DNA of 64,000 nt from Pezicula radicicola (Eukaryota; Ascomycota; Leotiomycetes; Helotiales; Dermateaceae). Shown in pieces: positions 48,544 to 60,148 of the stretch. The stretch's first letter is position 1. Each line of letters begins with the position of its first letter. The notes under the pieces were generated by a model. The model had not been told where the DNA came from. It worked only from the letters and a program-made list of their open reading frames with translations, and ran no database searches. Made by a program: the position numbers and the translations under genes. The DNA is taken from positions 114,828-178,827 of the forward strand of contig PDUO01000081.1 of NCBI GenBank assembly GCA_003008705.1, in the 5' to 3' direction.

Positions 48544-50098
48544 TCAAGAAGCAAGGTACTTGTACATAGCCTCCTTCTAATGAGCCATAAATCCTTGCGC
48601 CCACACCAACAATGAAATAGGCAGGATGATCTCCGGTAGGAACCCTATGGCCTTGTACACAAAAGCTACGAAGAGGTTCGCATTCGGCTTGAGATTCCTC
48701 GAAGTGAAGTACTCGTCCGTCTGAGTGATTCTATCGATCTCAAAGGTAACCTTCAACAGGGGATCATGAAAGACCTCTTCCTTCAGCTCTTCTATAATCT
48801 CCTTGATGAATATATATCGTGGATCGAGTACGCAGTAAATACAGTGACCGTACCCAAAAAGACGTTCTTTCCTAGACTTAACTCGGTCAAACTTGGCCGC
48901 GATGTTCTCGATGGTACTAATGGCTTCTATATCCTTGTAAGCAACTTCGATTACACCACCGTGTAAAGTCCGGTACATAGTAGAAAGCGCAGAGATGACA
49001 CAAGAGAATACGTCTAGGAGTAAGGATATAGTTTATAGTAAGGCGGCCGTGGAGTAAGTCATCTCGTGGTCCGCGACAAGAACCCAGAGTCACTCGAAGT
49101 ATGAGATATATCTCGGATTAGGGAGAGATGCAGCTAATTCCATATAGCCCATCATTAGGAAGAAATTCTCTATATAAGAGAGTTCCGGTCGAGGTTGGCG
49201 AAAGGTCATCTAGTGTAATGACAATAAGCCGCGGCAGTAATCACCGAGAAGATGCTCAAGAACTTGACAACTAGCTCTGGCTTTCCAAGATATAGATTCT
49301 TTGCTGCGTATACCGGAATCAAAGGTATCTGGGTTGACTATAATGCAGAAAGTCCTGCAATAGTCATCCTGATTGGCGAGCCGTTGACTAGGAAAGACTG
49401 AATCGTGTCGAAGACGCACTAGTCAGGCAACAGAACAGTGCTTAGCTTCAAGTGAAACTTGGCTCTCTCTTCAACACTTGGCCATTCTCCCCAGATAAGT
49501 AGATATGCTGTATCTAGGAACTGCTTCTTCTTCTCTAGGATATCAGTAATCGAGTATCCCCGATACTGGGTTATAGACCCTCAGTCCTTGCTCATTCTAA
49601 TCTATGTAGTAGCTCTCATTCTCCGGTGTTTTGATGCGTTTGAAGTCCGATGCCTTAACCGTGTTGTAGGTGATCGGAATATTGTAGTATTCTCCAGTCC
49701 GTGAATCAACAATATAGAAAGACTCGGCTCTAGAGACCTAGTTTAGAGATAGATCTACAAGTTTCACTTTTGTTGGCTTCGCGACGCCATTGGAGGCACC
49801 ATTAGCAGTAGTAACAGAGACAATGGAGTTGTTTGGTGCAGTGTCCGCAAATGGAATAATAGTTTAGTATTCTGGTAGCACGGATACGCTGCTGTTGAGA
49901 CTGTTGACAGGAGCCGAGAGAACTTCCAGGTTGGTGGACGGGCTGATGGTTGGAACAATTAAACGGGTATGTACATGACTCGGACGTTGGAACCTCTGTG
50001 GTATCGATGATATTTAGCCATGCTTCTTCAACATTGGTATTCTTCGTGTCATTGATGCCTTTAGTAGAAATCTCCTAATTTTCTGCGATCGATCCCAT
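48544..50098 (-). pseudogene. Citrate synthase family, probable alkylcitrate synthase, decayed
   Basis: From the ATG at 50098 the minus strand begins MGSIAEN-stop-EISTKGIN. After a frameshift it gives FYIVDSRTGEYYNIPITYNT and VKASDFKRIKTPENESYYID near 49690, the N-terminal layer of fungal alkyl/methylcitrate synthases. The C-terminal half is continuous from 48978: TLHGGVIEVAYKDIEAISTI, ENIAAKFDRVKSRKERLFGY and GHCIYCVLDPRYIFIKEIIE, then SRNLKPNANLFVAFVYKAIG to GFMAH-stop (TGG expected) and TGA at 48544-48546. The active-site His of GYGH remains. The 'KPNxD' aspartate is Asn (48676-48678), and the Arg expected after GYGH is Cys (48841-48843). These citrate synthases condense oxaloacetate with an acyl-CoA. 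Here the substrate would be the long-chain acyl made by the FAS. The divergent FAS alpha gene starts about 240 bases away. Confidence 0.82.
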
Positions 50099-50339
50099 CG
50101 TGGCGGCGTGTATTTGGAAGCTTAGGTTTGAATGATAAGTGAGGTATACCCAAAGTACATCTAGATAAATGAACACTAGATCAGGTAGCAGGGCTTACAG
50201 GCCGCTTCCGCATGTTGTTGCTCGGAGGTTCGGGAACTGAACGAACGGTATCTTCTCCAAATTCGATCGGTATAGTGAACCACAATGAGTGCGAGCCCGT
50301 GTCAGAGATTGTAAATATTGAGATAACCTCTCGGTGAAC

Positions 50340-53300
50340 CATCTTCAGCATGACTTTGGACAGCTAGCCCATCATATCCCGGACGGACGATCACACTCTG
50401 GCTCACAACGTACTCATCGAGCTCCTTGCCCATCAATTTACCTCTCCGGTGCACTGGTAAGTGGGTTCTGAAGGCCAAGCGTCGTCCAGACCACGACGTG
50501 GAGATCTGACGAGTAGTATCATAGGATCGAAACTCAAGACGAAATATTCAGTCGCTCCGAGACCATCGAGAGAATCGTCGAAATCGGACCATCATCAATC
50601 CTCGGTATAATCGCGAAGAAGACTTTAGATCATAAATATATGGCACAAGATATTTCTCGTTCGAATGAACGGTAGATACTTTCGTCCGAGGTGGATCATA
50701 CGGCCATATACTACAAGTATAACAACAATGAGATTAAGAACTCCTAAACTTCCAATGATATATCTGTAGTGGTTGTTCCACTCCAGCTAGTTCCTGTCGT
50801 AGCTCAGTCAAAGCCAATGATCGTTGCTCCTCAGCTGTAAACAGTCCAAATTCCAGACATACCCCTATCTCCAGCCGACGTCCTACGGGCAATTGTTGTA
50901 AGGAAGCTAAGAACAACTCCTAATGAATTATCAACGCAAAGTTCAATCCAAGTTCTTTCAGGAGGTGAGGTGATCGTACCCCCCGATCGCTACTTCTTTA
51001 TAATTCTAATACCCAGAGGTAAATCAACAATCCAAAACGAATTCACTCGGCTCCCTGACGAGCCCGAGGATGTAACACTACAATACTGGCCAATCTCGCT
51101 ATATCTCTGGAGCCCAACTTCAGTAAGAAGCTCGGTAAAATAATATCAAGCTGCTCTTACCGATCATTTAAGCTTATACTAGGGACTCGGGACTGGACGC
51201 TAGTTGGCAGTTCTCTGTTTGGCGACCACGGCGGAACCTTCGACAAGACTTCCTACTGTGGAATCGGTAATCGAATGGCTTGACGAGCTCGTACAACACT
51301 ATAGTGTATACGCAGGCGTATCATGTAAGCAGAAATCAGCCACTGGTACGAGTAATTTAACTAAGATTTCGCCGACAGGGTAAAGTCCAAATTCGACACC
51401 GCCAAGGTCCGTAAATACAACTCCTCTTAGAACTAGGTGCGAGAAGACCTAATATCTCTTTTTCACGAGACGACTAGACATGAAGATCTTCCCTCGAGAG
51501 ATCGCCTTGCATGTATCTTGCAGAGATGGAATCCCGACTATCAGGATATAGTGCAATTATACGCGACCAAATCTCCAACGGCGAGGTTTTGGGAAGACTT
51601 GCTTCCCGCAGGGCTACTTAAGCTGGACAATGAGCCTAGATTCAAGTACATCACGCCAGCTCTGGCGCCGAAGATAGTCGTCAATTCTACAGGGGAAATC
51701 GAGTATTCCCAAGTTCCAAGGACAATATCACTGATAGTTCAAGTTACGTCGATTTCATTAAACACAGCAAGCTGAAGCCCGAATACAACTCTGCTCTATT
51801 CATCCATCTCTGCGGCTATATTCAAGGAGACTAGAGATACGACCCCACCCTAATATCCCGCTTCATCAAGTGCCTCGAGAAAGGATCACTTCACGGCTAT
51901 ACATTCGCCTAGAAGACTATCCTTATAACTAGCGTAGAACTACATTCCATCGGCGCCGAGATAGTGTACAGTCTCCTCGCAAACGCAGCCACAGTCGTAG
52001 TAACCACCAGCCGCGACATCACATCATCATCGTAGTTCTACCAAGTAATGTATAAAGAAAGCAGAGCTCGTGGTTCTAGTTTAATCGTCATCCCCTTCAA
52101 CGCTGGGAGCACAAAACATACCGAGGTATTGATCTAATATATTTTCGAAGAAATCCTTAGCCTAGGGAATAGTTTGGATTTTCTACTTCCATTCACTGCT
52201 ATACCGCTATATCGGAGCGGGGATTCTCTCTCGATAGTTTGAACGGTAAAGCTAAGTTGGCGCATCGTGCTATGCTCACCAATGTACTGCGCTTACTTGG
52301 ACATATCAAGAAGCAGAAAGAGTGGCGGGGTTTAAGCACTCGACCAACGCGAGTTATCCTCCCACTGTCCCCGAATCATGAGACATTCGGTGGAGATGGA
52401 CTTTACGGCGAATCAAAAATCGGACTCGAAGATTGGTGTGATTATTTGAGTATCTGTGGAGTTGTGATTGGATGAACTCGAGGCATGAGCTTAATGGATG
52501 CGAACGATATTATTGCTAAGGACGTCGAATCATCCGGTATTCTGACGTTCTTTGCGAGTGAAATAGCGTTTAATATCATCTCGTTGATGACCCCGGATAT
52601 GAGTATCCTTTGCGAGGATGGACCGATTTATGCTGATCCGGCGGGTGGGTTGCATCTAGGTAGCAAATTAAAGGAGATCTCGACTCTGGCAAGAGTCAAT
52701 CTTAAGAAAGAGAGCAGATTGCGCGAAGTGCTCTGGGCAGAGAGAATCCAACACGATAAGATCGTCAATGGACCCCCTAGTCCAGAGACGAAGATGTCTG
52801 TGATAAGATGCGAAAAGAAACGTGCCTATTTGGGCTTGCAATTCCCAGTCTTGCCTCCCCAACCGAGAAGTCCTGATACCGCGGATCTACAGGGCATGAT
52901 TGACCTCAGTCGAACCATAGTCGTCGTAGGGCACTCGGAACTCAGCCCCTGGGGAAGCAGCAGAACACGCTGGGAGATGGAAAAACAAGGGATATTCTCG
53001 CTCCAAGGCTGGGTAGAAATGGCCTGGCTCATGGGTCTGGTGAAGCATTCCCGAGGCGAGATTCAGGGGGAGCCGTATTCTGGATGGTTGGACAGGGACA
53101 GACAACCAATCGAAGATGAAGATATCATGAAACGCTATGGCGGCTTTATTCTCGAGCATACTGGACTCCGGGTTATTGAACCGGAAGGTTTGGGCGGGTA
53201 TGATCCCCAGAAGAAAGAGCTTCTTTGAGAAGTGGTCCTCAATGATGACCTCCCCATTTTTGAAACGACAAGGGTCGAAGCGGAGGCTTTCAAACTCCGT

Positions 53301-55667
53301 TATGGAGATTGTTACTCGCGTACCAAACTCTGAAGAGCGCAGAGTGCAGGTCAAGAAGCGTGCAGCATTTTTGATCCCAAAAGCCGTCCCGTTTGATAGA
53401 CAGGCGGCGGGCCAGCTTCCTAAGAGATGGGATCCGTTGAAGTATGGGGTTCCGGAAGACATTATCTCTCAGGTCGACCCCATTACCGTCTATGCATTGT
53501 GCTGTATGTCGGAAGCGCTCTTGAGTGCTGGGATTACGGACCCGTTTGAGCTGTATGAACATATGCACGTCTCCGAGGTCGCGAATTGTTTGGGAACAGG
53601 CTGCGGTGGTTTGTTGGCGATGCGTGGCATTTATAAAGATAGGTATCTCGACACGAGTGTACAGAATGATATTTTGTAAGATCAACGATCTTCTCTTCAT
53701 TCTCCTGCTCGATCTAAAAACATCATGCTAACATCTCTCAGACAAGAATCGTACCTCAATTGCAAACATGCTCCTTCTCGGCTCAGCAGGCCCCATCCGC
53801 TCCCCAACCGGTACATGCGCCACAGCCATCGAATCCCTCGACACAGGCTGCGAAGCAATCGAAAAGCGGCAAAGCGCAAGTAGCTATGGTGGGAGGATCC
53901 AACGATTTTCAGGAGGAGATGTCGTACGAGTTCGCAAACATGAAAGCAACAGCCAGCTCTACCAAGCATGGACAAGCTGACAGACCTGCGGCGGAGATAT
54001 CGAGACCCATGACTACGAGCCGCGATGAATTTGTGGAGTCGGCAGGCGCGGGAGTGCATATTATCATGACGGCGGAGCTGGCTTTGAGGATGGGTCTTCC
54101 TGTTTACGGGGTCGTGGCTTATACTGCAGTGGCGGGTGACTCTATGCGACGGTCGGTTCCAGCACCAGGACAAGGAATTATAACAGCGGCGAGAGAGAAG
54201 CCCGAAGCGAAAGAGTCGCCTATTCTAGATGTTGAGTTTCGGAGGGCAAATATTCGTAAGGAGATTACTTGTATCGAGGCTTGGCGTAGTTCTAAGATTG
54301 TAGCTCTATCACAATCTTCACCTGCACCAGAGAAGGCCCTCGCAGCCATCAACGCCACCACAGAGTGTAGAATCAAGGATACCTAAAACCCTTAGGGTCA
54401 CGACATGAGGAAGCAGGATCCTGGGATGTCTCCTATTCGTGCGGCTCTCGCTGTATGGAACCTTGGGGTGGACGATATCCAAGTAGCCTCCATGCACGGC
54501 ACCTTAACTAAAGTAAACGACCCCAACGAATCTCTTGTAATCCATCAAATGATGGAATACCTCGGTCGATCAAAAGGGAATCCGCTCCTTGCAGTAACAT
54601 ACACAAAAGTATCTCACAGGACACCCAAAGGGCGCTTCAGGAGCTTGGATGTTCAATGGAGGCTTGCAGACCCTTGGCACAGGCGTTTTTCCAGGAAATA
54701 GGAATGGTGATAATATCGATACTGCGTTGCAAAGATTATCCCATGTCGCGTATCTTTCGACGTCGATTGTGACGCCGGGGATCAAAGCAGTAATGCTGAC
54801 ATCTTTCGGGTTTGGGCAGAAGGGTGCCATTGCCATGACTGTGGCACCTGGTTGTCTGTTTAGTGCCGTGGATAATTCGACGTATGCTTCGTACCGAGCT
54901 CGTGCTTTGACGCGCCAGCGTAAGGCTGATACGGCGTTCATTGAAGGTATACTTGGTAACTCAATCTTCAAGGCGAAGTTGAAATTTGCGTGGCACGAGA
55001 CTGGTGTTGCAAAAGTGTTTCTGGATCCAAAAGCACGAGTTATCCGTGGTGCTGACTGGGATCATTTGTTTGATGCCGCAAACTTGGATGGAGCACTGTA
55101 CAATACCTTCCTTGCTAGCAGAGGCAAAGAAGTCTGCAGTCCCCTCTGCCACGCCAGCTCTCAATTTGAGTATAGAACCAACGCCTCCTACTCTCGAAAA
55201 GCAGGCCAACAGCTAGTTGAAGGACAGTCTTGACCAAATCCTACATGTGAGTTCAGGTGTGGATATTGAGAAGATAACGGACGTTCCCTAGCAGAACGCC
55301 GTATTTGTCGAGCGCAACTTCACAACTTCAGAGGTGGCATATTGCTCCAAAGCTCCAGACCCAGGAAGATCATTCGCCGGAAGGGGGAGTGCAAAAGAGG
55401 CCGTATTCAAAAGCCTTCAAATACCGAGTACTAGTGCTGGGGCCCCTCTGAATGAGATTTCGATTAAGGTGGATGCTTGAGGCGTACCGAGGGTCAAGGT
55501 GAGCTTCTCTAAATCGTGTAGTGGATTTTGATTAATGAGATGTAGCTATCGGGCGTATTGCAAGAACTGGCGATAGCAAAAGGGATAGCGGGAGTTTAGG
55601 TGAGAGTATTACGCACTCGGGGGACATGGTGATGGCTGTGGCACTTGCTATAAGCAGGAATTGAGAT
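50340..55667 (+). pseudogene. Fungal fatty acid synthase subunit alpha, dedicated cluster copy, decayed
   Basis: The domain order is that of FAS alpha. The N-terminal part reads TLAHNVLIELLAHQFTSPVH; a 68-bp intron (50457-50524, branch TCTGACG) restores WIETQDE, followed by IERIVEIGPSSILGIIAKKT. The ACP has IPDIPLSPADVLRAIVVRKL and GKSTIQNEF near 51015. The ketoreductase follows: RGSSLIVIPFNAGSTKHTEV near 52080, then [20 protein letters not shown] and [20 protein letters not shown]. The ketosynthase has GTGCGGLLAMRGIYKDRYLD, a 66-bp intron (53676-53741), Cys-containing PTGTCATAIESLDTG (Cys at 53816-53818) and MHGTLTKVNDPNES. The phosphopantetheinyl transferase domain has SSGVDIEKI, FAGRGSAKEAVFKSLQIPS and ITHSGDMVMAVALAISRN at the end. 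Frameshifts near 53225, 53770, 53870 and 54640, and stops in the ketoreductase, break it. The 5' end before 50395 is uncertain. Confidence 0.86.
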
Positions 55668-56003
55668 TGAAATGCTGGCTTGGAAACCCAGATTTTTAGT
55701 TATTGACGTAATTATGAGTTACGATGAATAGTTGTAATCTTCAAAACGCCTGATTGTGTAGGAATGAAAATATACTAGGGCTCTATGCCCTTGTCCACCG
55801 CATTCCTGACCAAAATCACTTTCTAGTTTCATAAAGGTCAAAGCAGCTGATGGGAGGAGCATGAATATCTATACTACCAGAACTCTTCCTCTTAACGGGA
55901 CATCAGATATCTTTTAACACAAGTCACCCGCTGCGTTTGACAGACTTGACTTAGTATCATCGAACAAAACACCACCTTGTATCAACCACTCGAACATATC
56001 ACA
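55668..56003. promoter_or_regulatory. 5' flank of the decarboxylase-like gene
   Basis: This is non-coding sequence between FAS alpha and the next gene, both on the plus strand. It has an AT-rich middle and a C/A-rich leader just before ATG 56004. No specific site was recognised. Confidence 0.35.
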
Positions 56004-57418
56004 ATGAAACACCTTTCCGAAGAAGAGACAGAGGGCACAGGAACTACCACCACTATCTGCTCATTCTACCACGCCCTCAAGTTATCCGACATACCACTAG
56101 CCATCATTGAGCGCGCAAAGCACATCATGCTCGATGGAATAGGCTGTACACTCGTCGGTACCAGAGTACCTTGGTCTACCGAGCTCTTGGACTCTTTCAA
56201 CACTTTCGAACCTCCCGGCCAATGTACCGTCTTCGGCACCGAGAAAAGATACGGACCCTTCGCCGCTGCTCTCCTTAACAATACATTCACTCAAGCTACT
56301 GAGCTCGATGACTATCACAGCCGATACCCGCTCCATGGTGTAAGTGTGGTTCTCCCTACAGTGTTTGCGGCTCTTAAATACGAGTTTAATAAGTCGGTCG
56401 AGGGTTAGGAAAGGCGCCGATTACTGGATCAGATATCCTTCTTGCTATCATCGTTGGGCTCGAAACTAAACTGGCCCGCGAGTAGGCGCTGGCCTGTATG
56501 GCACCAACTTACTCACTCGAGGATAGCATTGCGGGCCCATTTTTGGGAACTTCTAAGCTGCTTTGTCTCTCGCCCGATAACATGGAATCAGCTGTAGGCA
56601 TTGCTTGTACCTAGGCAGGCGGCCTGATGGCAACGCAGTACGAGGGCATGATCAAACGCGTACAGTATGGCATTGCAGCCCGGAACGGACTTCTGGGAAC
56701 ACTCGTGGCAGGTAACAGATATGTTGGTATCAAGAAGGTTCTAGAGTGCCTGTACGGAGGCTTCCTATCGATGTTCAGCGCTGGGAACAATCGCACACCT
56801 TAATAGAGGGTTTATGATGTTGTAGCTGGTCTTGGTGAAGTGTGGCAGATTGAAGCGATTCGCATTAAGTTGTATGCTTGTGTGGGTGGTTGCCATGGCT
56901 AAATTGAGGTGCTTGAGAAGATGCAAAATAATTATCCGGAGCGCTTCACCGCCGAGGGGCTACATGACATTAGCAGCATATCCGTCTGGTTCTCATCTAC
57001 CATCTATGCCCACGACAGTTGGGTTCCTGAACAGCGACCCATGGAGACAACGGGCGCACAAATGAGCACTGTATACATCGGAGCTGTACAGTTGGTTGAT
57101 GGTCAAGTATTGCTTGCGCAATTCGGAGCTCAAACACTCAACCGTGACGATGTATGGGAGCTAGTTCACAAGACGAAATGCTTCCCATCCGAGGAATTTA
57201 ACAAACAGGATTATGTTTGTGGAGATAGAATCAAGGTACAGTTTACTGACGGTCTGGTTGTTGAATGGGCTGTAGATCATCCTTGTGGTTATAGTCCTCT
57301 ATTAGAGAACTCAGAGATTCGAGTGAAGTTCAGACGACTGGCTGTAACTGTTATTGACGAGGAAATGGTCGTGGCTATTGAAAAGGCTGTTCTTAGGATT
57401 AAGGATTGGCACGTATGA
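56004..57418 (+). pseudogene. MmgE/PrpD family, cis-aconitate-decarboxylase-like
   Basis: From ATG 56004 the frame reads ERAKHIMLDGIGCTLVGTRV, LLNNTFTQATELDDYHSRYP and LHGVSVVLPTVFAALKYEFN, matching the MmgE/IRG1 opening with the HQATELDDyH signature. Near 56405 a stop and frameshift move to a second frame: APITGSDILLAIIVGLETKL, GGLMATQYEGMIKRVQYGIA and ARNGLLGTLVAGNRYVGIKK. From 56832/56909 a third segment completes the C-terminal lid: RFTAEGLHDISSISVWFSST, QMSTVYIGAVQLVDGQVLLA and IKVQFTDGLVVEWAVDHPCG. In-frame TAG/TAA at about 56484, 56612, 56801 and 56804 fit Gln codons. At about 471 codons it has the full length of cis-aconitate decarboxylase (itaconate-forming). In the cluster it would decarboxylate alkylaconitate to alkylitaconate. 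The start at 56004 is chosen because it follows a clean leader; 55977 is an in-frame alternative. Confidence 0.8.
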
Positions 57419-58166
57419 TATTTAAGAACAGACACTAAACCGGACGTCGTTGATGTATACAGCTACTACGTAAGTACAAACAGGAGCCACATACAAGGTC
57501 AGGCGTGGGGAAATAGCTAGAACTTGAACAAAGGATTAGACTACTAGCTACGGCATAGATCATTTATAGCTGGCAAGGCACCGACAATGACGAGAACGCT
57601 GATAGTGTATAAGATAATAGGTAGATATATTATAGTTGCCTTGACAACGCTTGAGAGAATGGGCAAGATGAGATATCGAACAAGGAGAAGCGGTCTAGAG
57701 AGAACAAGGCGATCTAGAATGCTGCAGTGAACTCCCATGCACTGCTGAGAGTGTCCATATAACGATACAGGATTTGTACATGAATACGTCTGGTAAACAG
57801 TGCCAATTAGCGCCGTACATCATCCTGAGCCCTGTGAGACATGTCTGCGAGCATGGCGTAGCAGGATTGCTGCCACCGCAAGCGACGTCTCCCTTGACCC
57901 ATGTCCCAAGCCAAGTTGACGGCCATGTCCCGAGTCAAGTCCATGGCCATTTGATTCGTCGCCGAGCACATTTGGTAAGGAATGGCGACGAGGCGTACCA
58001 TCTTCAACGGCGGGGAGAGATAGCAGAGGCAGCAAGCGGGCTCGTGTACCGGGAGGCGTACCAACTAATATAAATTAGAAGTAATTATACTTTATTAAAA
58101 TATATAGCTCAAGTAATTAAATATAGCTTTCTTACTATTAATTAATCTATATCATAACTTAATTAC
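57419..58166. other. Intergenic between cluster edge and FHA kinase, with a short tandem repeat
   Basis: Frames in 57544-58073 exist on both strands over the same GC-richer island but match nothing known. From about 58070 the sequence is AT-rich and leads to the 3' end of the kinase gene. A 24-bp tandem pair is listed separately. Confidence 0.45.
57899..57950. repeat. Two tandem copies of a 24-bp unit
   Basis: CCATGTCCCAAGCCAAGTTG.. (57899-57922) is followed directly by a related unit (57923-57946) starting CCATGTCCCGAGTCAAGTCC, and then by another CCAT. The copies differ at about five positions. Confidence 0.65.
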
Positions 58167-59733
58167 CTATCTATCTTGTAACTTTCGCTTTGCTACGCTT
58201 GTGCTTTGAGAGCTTACAATAGCTACAACTAATTCTGCTGAAGTTGGTCGCAATGTCGGATCTTCTGTAAGTTGTCTCTGAAGGAGATACAGCTCCGGCG
58301 GAAGAGCTTGTGTAGCGTCCAAAACTGCCGAAAGCCATCGTTTCCAAGCCGAGTCATCCATTCCGGCAATTCGCCACGACTCTAACTTGGGTGGCAGCTG
58401 CCGGTACATTTCTAGCACTGTGATACCAAGGGACCATATATCAGCGGGAAATGTATAAGCCTGACCATGAAATACTTCTGGAGCAACATAGTGTGGACTT
58501 CCGAGCTGCGAGTGTGTTGACTCCTCGCCTATATTAAGTTGTTTGGAAAGGCCAAAGTCGCAGAGCTTGAGCTCGCCGGAAGCTGTGAACAGAATATTCA
58601 CCGGCTTGATATCTCGATGCATGACTTGTTTTCCATGGAGGAATTTCAGCGCGGTAGCAAGTTGACTCCAGTAAACTCGTGCTTTAGGAAGTGGGATATT
58701 CTTGTCAGACTCTCTTAGTTTCTCATGAAGGCTGCCTCCACTTAAGAATTCCATGACAAGAATTTCCTGGTTCTGATCACGAATAAATGCGTTATATTTA
58801 ACGATATGTCTCTATGCACAAATTAGACATCGGTACCCGTCTAAGAATCTCCGAACAGCTTACATGACGCAAAGTCTGGAGGAAGTTTAATTCTTTGTGG
58901 ATTTCGCCATGAGTTTTGAAGACTTTTGCAGCGAACATCTCGGCCGTAACAACATTGTGTGCTCTTCTTACCGTACCAAATCCACCGCGACCAAGAATGC
59001 CTGCATCAGTCCAATCGACGGTATATGGCGATCCAGTCACTAGAGGGGTTTCTTGGGCAAACGCCCTAGTCTGATCCAATTCTGAGATGGCCCTCTGCTT
59101 TGAGGCTATGTTCGTAGCGTGAAAGATGGCCCAGTTCCGTTCATATGCCGCGGACTGGCTCCCGTGTTCGGGGAAGCTGATCTTGAAGACGATCTCGACG
59201 ACAGCCTGCAAGATAATGGTCCAAGTACCACCATTCAGCAGGATGGTCTGGCCCCGTGTGATCTTTTCATTGATCCTTTGCTCGTGGGAGAGGACGCGGA
59301 CGGGATTTGCTGACAGATTTTGTAAGGTCAGATTGTTATCCTGTCCTTGTTCGGAATCGATATAGAGACGAAGATGCCTTGAGCTGACTCCACGACTCCG
59401 GTTGTCATCTAAGAGCAGGTCGCAGACTTCAGGGTCGGATCCAAGAACGTGGCCTTGGACTGGATCATAGAGGAGAGAAAGATCGGTTGTGAGTGCAAGG
59501 ACCACTGGTGGTTGTTGGTTTGGGCCGCCTGCCAACACTTCTGCAACATCAGGGGTTGTCTGTCGCTCTTGTTCTTCTTCTTCTTCTTCCGCTACAGATG
59601 GTGATGGCATTCCCTCTTCGTGGTACCGCCTCCTCGGGGCTATACGCGCAGCATTTTGCGGGAGGCCGAAAGCCCAGTCTGCATATTTTGAATCTGACTC
59701 GATGAAACAGATGATACGAGATAAGTCGTACAT
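58167..59733 (-). CDS. FHA-domain serine/threonine protein kinase
   Basis: Two exons (59733-58864 and 58811-58167) join across a 52-bp GT..AG intron at a codon boundary (LRH then RHIVKYNAF) and give 504 residues without stops. An FHA domain lies at about residues 85-180: LGSDPEVCDLLLDDNRSRGV, then SSRHLRLYIDSEQG, the phosphothreonine-binding 'G...SxxH' pattern. The kinase domain begins near residue 245: GILGRGGFGTVRRAH (glycine loop), MFAAKVFKTHG (catalytic Lys), VMHRDIKPVNILF (loop, about 355), LKLCDFGLSK (Mg-binding Asp, about 375), and SPHYVAPEVFHG (about 400). FHA plus kinase recalls the Chk2/Rad53/Dun1 checkpoint class, but the N-terminal Asp/Glu-rich stretch and short length fit a fungal-specific FHA kinase. 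It is intact beside a dead cluster and likely unrelated to it. The start at 59733 is the first ATG of the frame. Confidence 0.88.
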
Positions 59734-59860
59734 GTTATTATTGTATTGTAGATCTGATATTGTATAGTTATTCTAGGTAATATTAAAAGATAAAAGGAAA
59801 AAAATAAATAAGAAAACCCTTAAGATCCGGAAGAAAGTGACCGATGATTACGGTCACATG

Positions 59861-60148
59861 TATGGAGGATTATTACGGCCACTTGGGTCGTAACTCTTCC
59901 TATATTTTCTGCCGGCAAAATTAGATAGGCTGCCTAGAATTATAGGCTATAGCACCCTATAAATATAGCTATCGTACCCCCGAATAAATAGGTTATCGCA
60001 CCCTAAAAATACAAGCTGTAGTACTGTACCCTAAAAATATAGGCTATACACCCTGTATAAGTCGTGCTACTGGGGCTCTGATGCTTACCGCCTTAAAAGC
60101 GGAGTATAGAATGAGTTTCTGCCCAAGTGGCCGTAATAATCCTCCATA
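59861..60148. mobile_element. MITE-like element with perfect 27-bp inverted ends
   Basis: Bases 59861-59887 (TATGGAGGATTATTACGGCC then ACTTGGG) are the exact reverse complement of 60122-60148. If the outermost TA on each side is taken as a target duplication, the ends begin TGGAGGATTATTACGG and the element resembles a Tc1/mariner-type MITE of about 284 bp. The interior (about 59935-60060) holds about five degenerate copies of a roughly 22-base unit built on 'ATAGGCTATAGCACCCTAAAA'. There is no coding capacity. It lies between two divergently transcribed intact genes, inside their shared promoter interval. Just outside its left end, GATGATTACGGTCAC partly repeats the terminal sequence. Confidence 0.8.

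Noticed and set aside
57774..58073. Open frames on both strands over the 24-bp tandem repeat
   Set aside because: All frames are open because of GC-richer repeats; no family resemblance.
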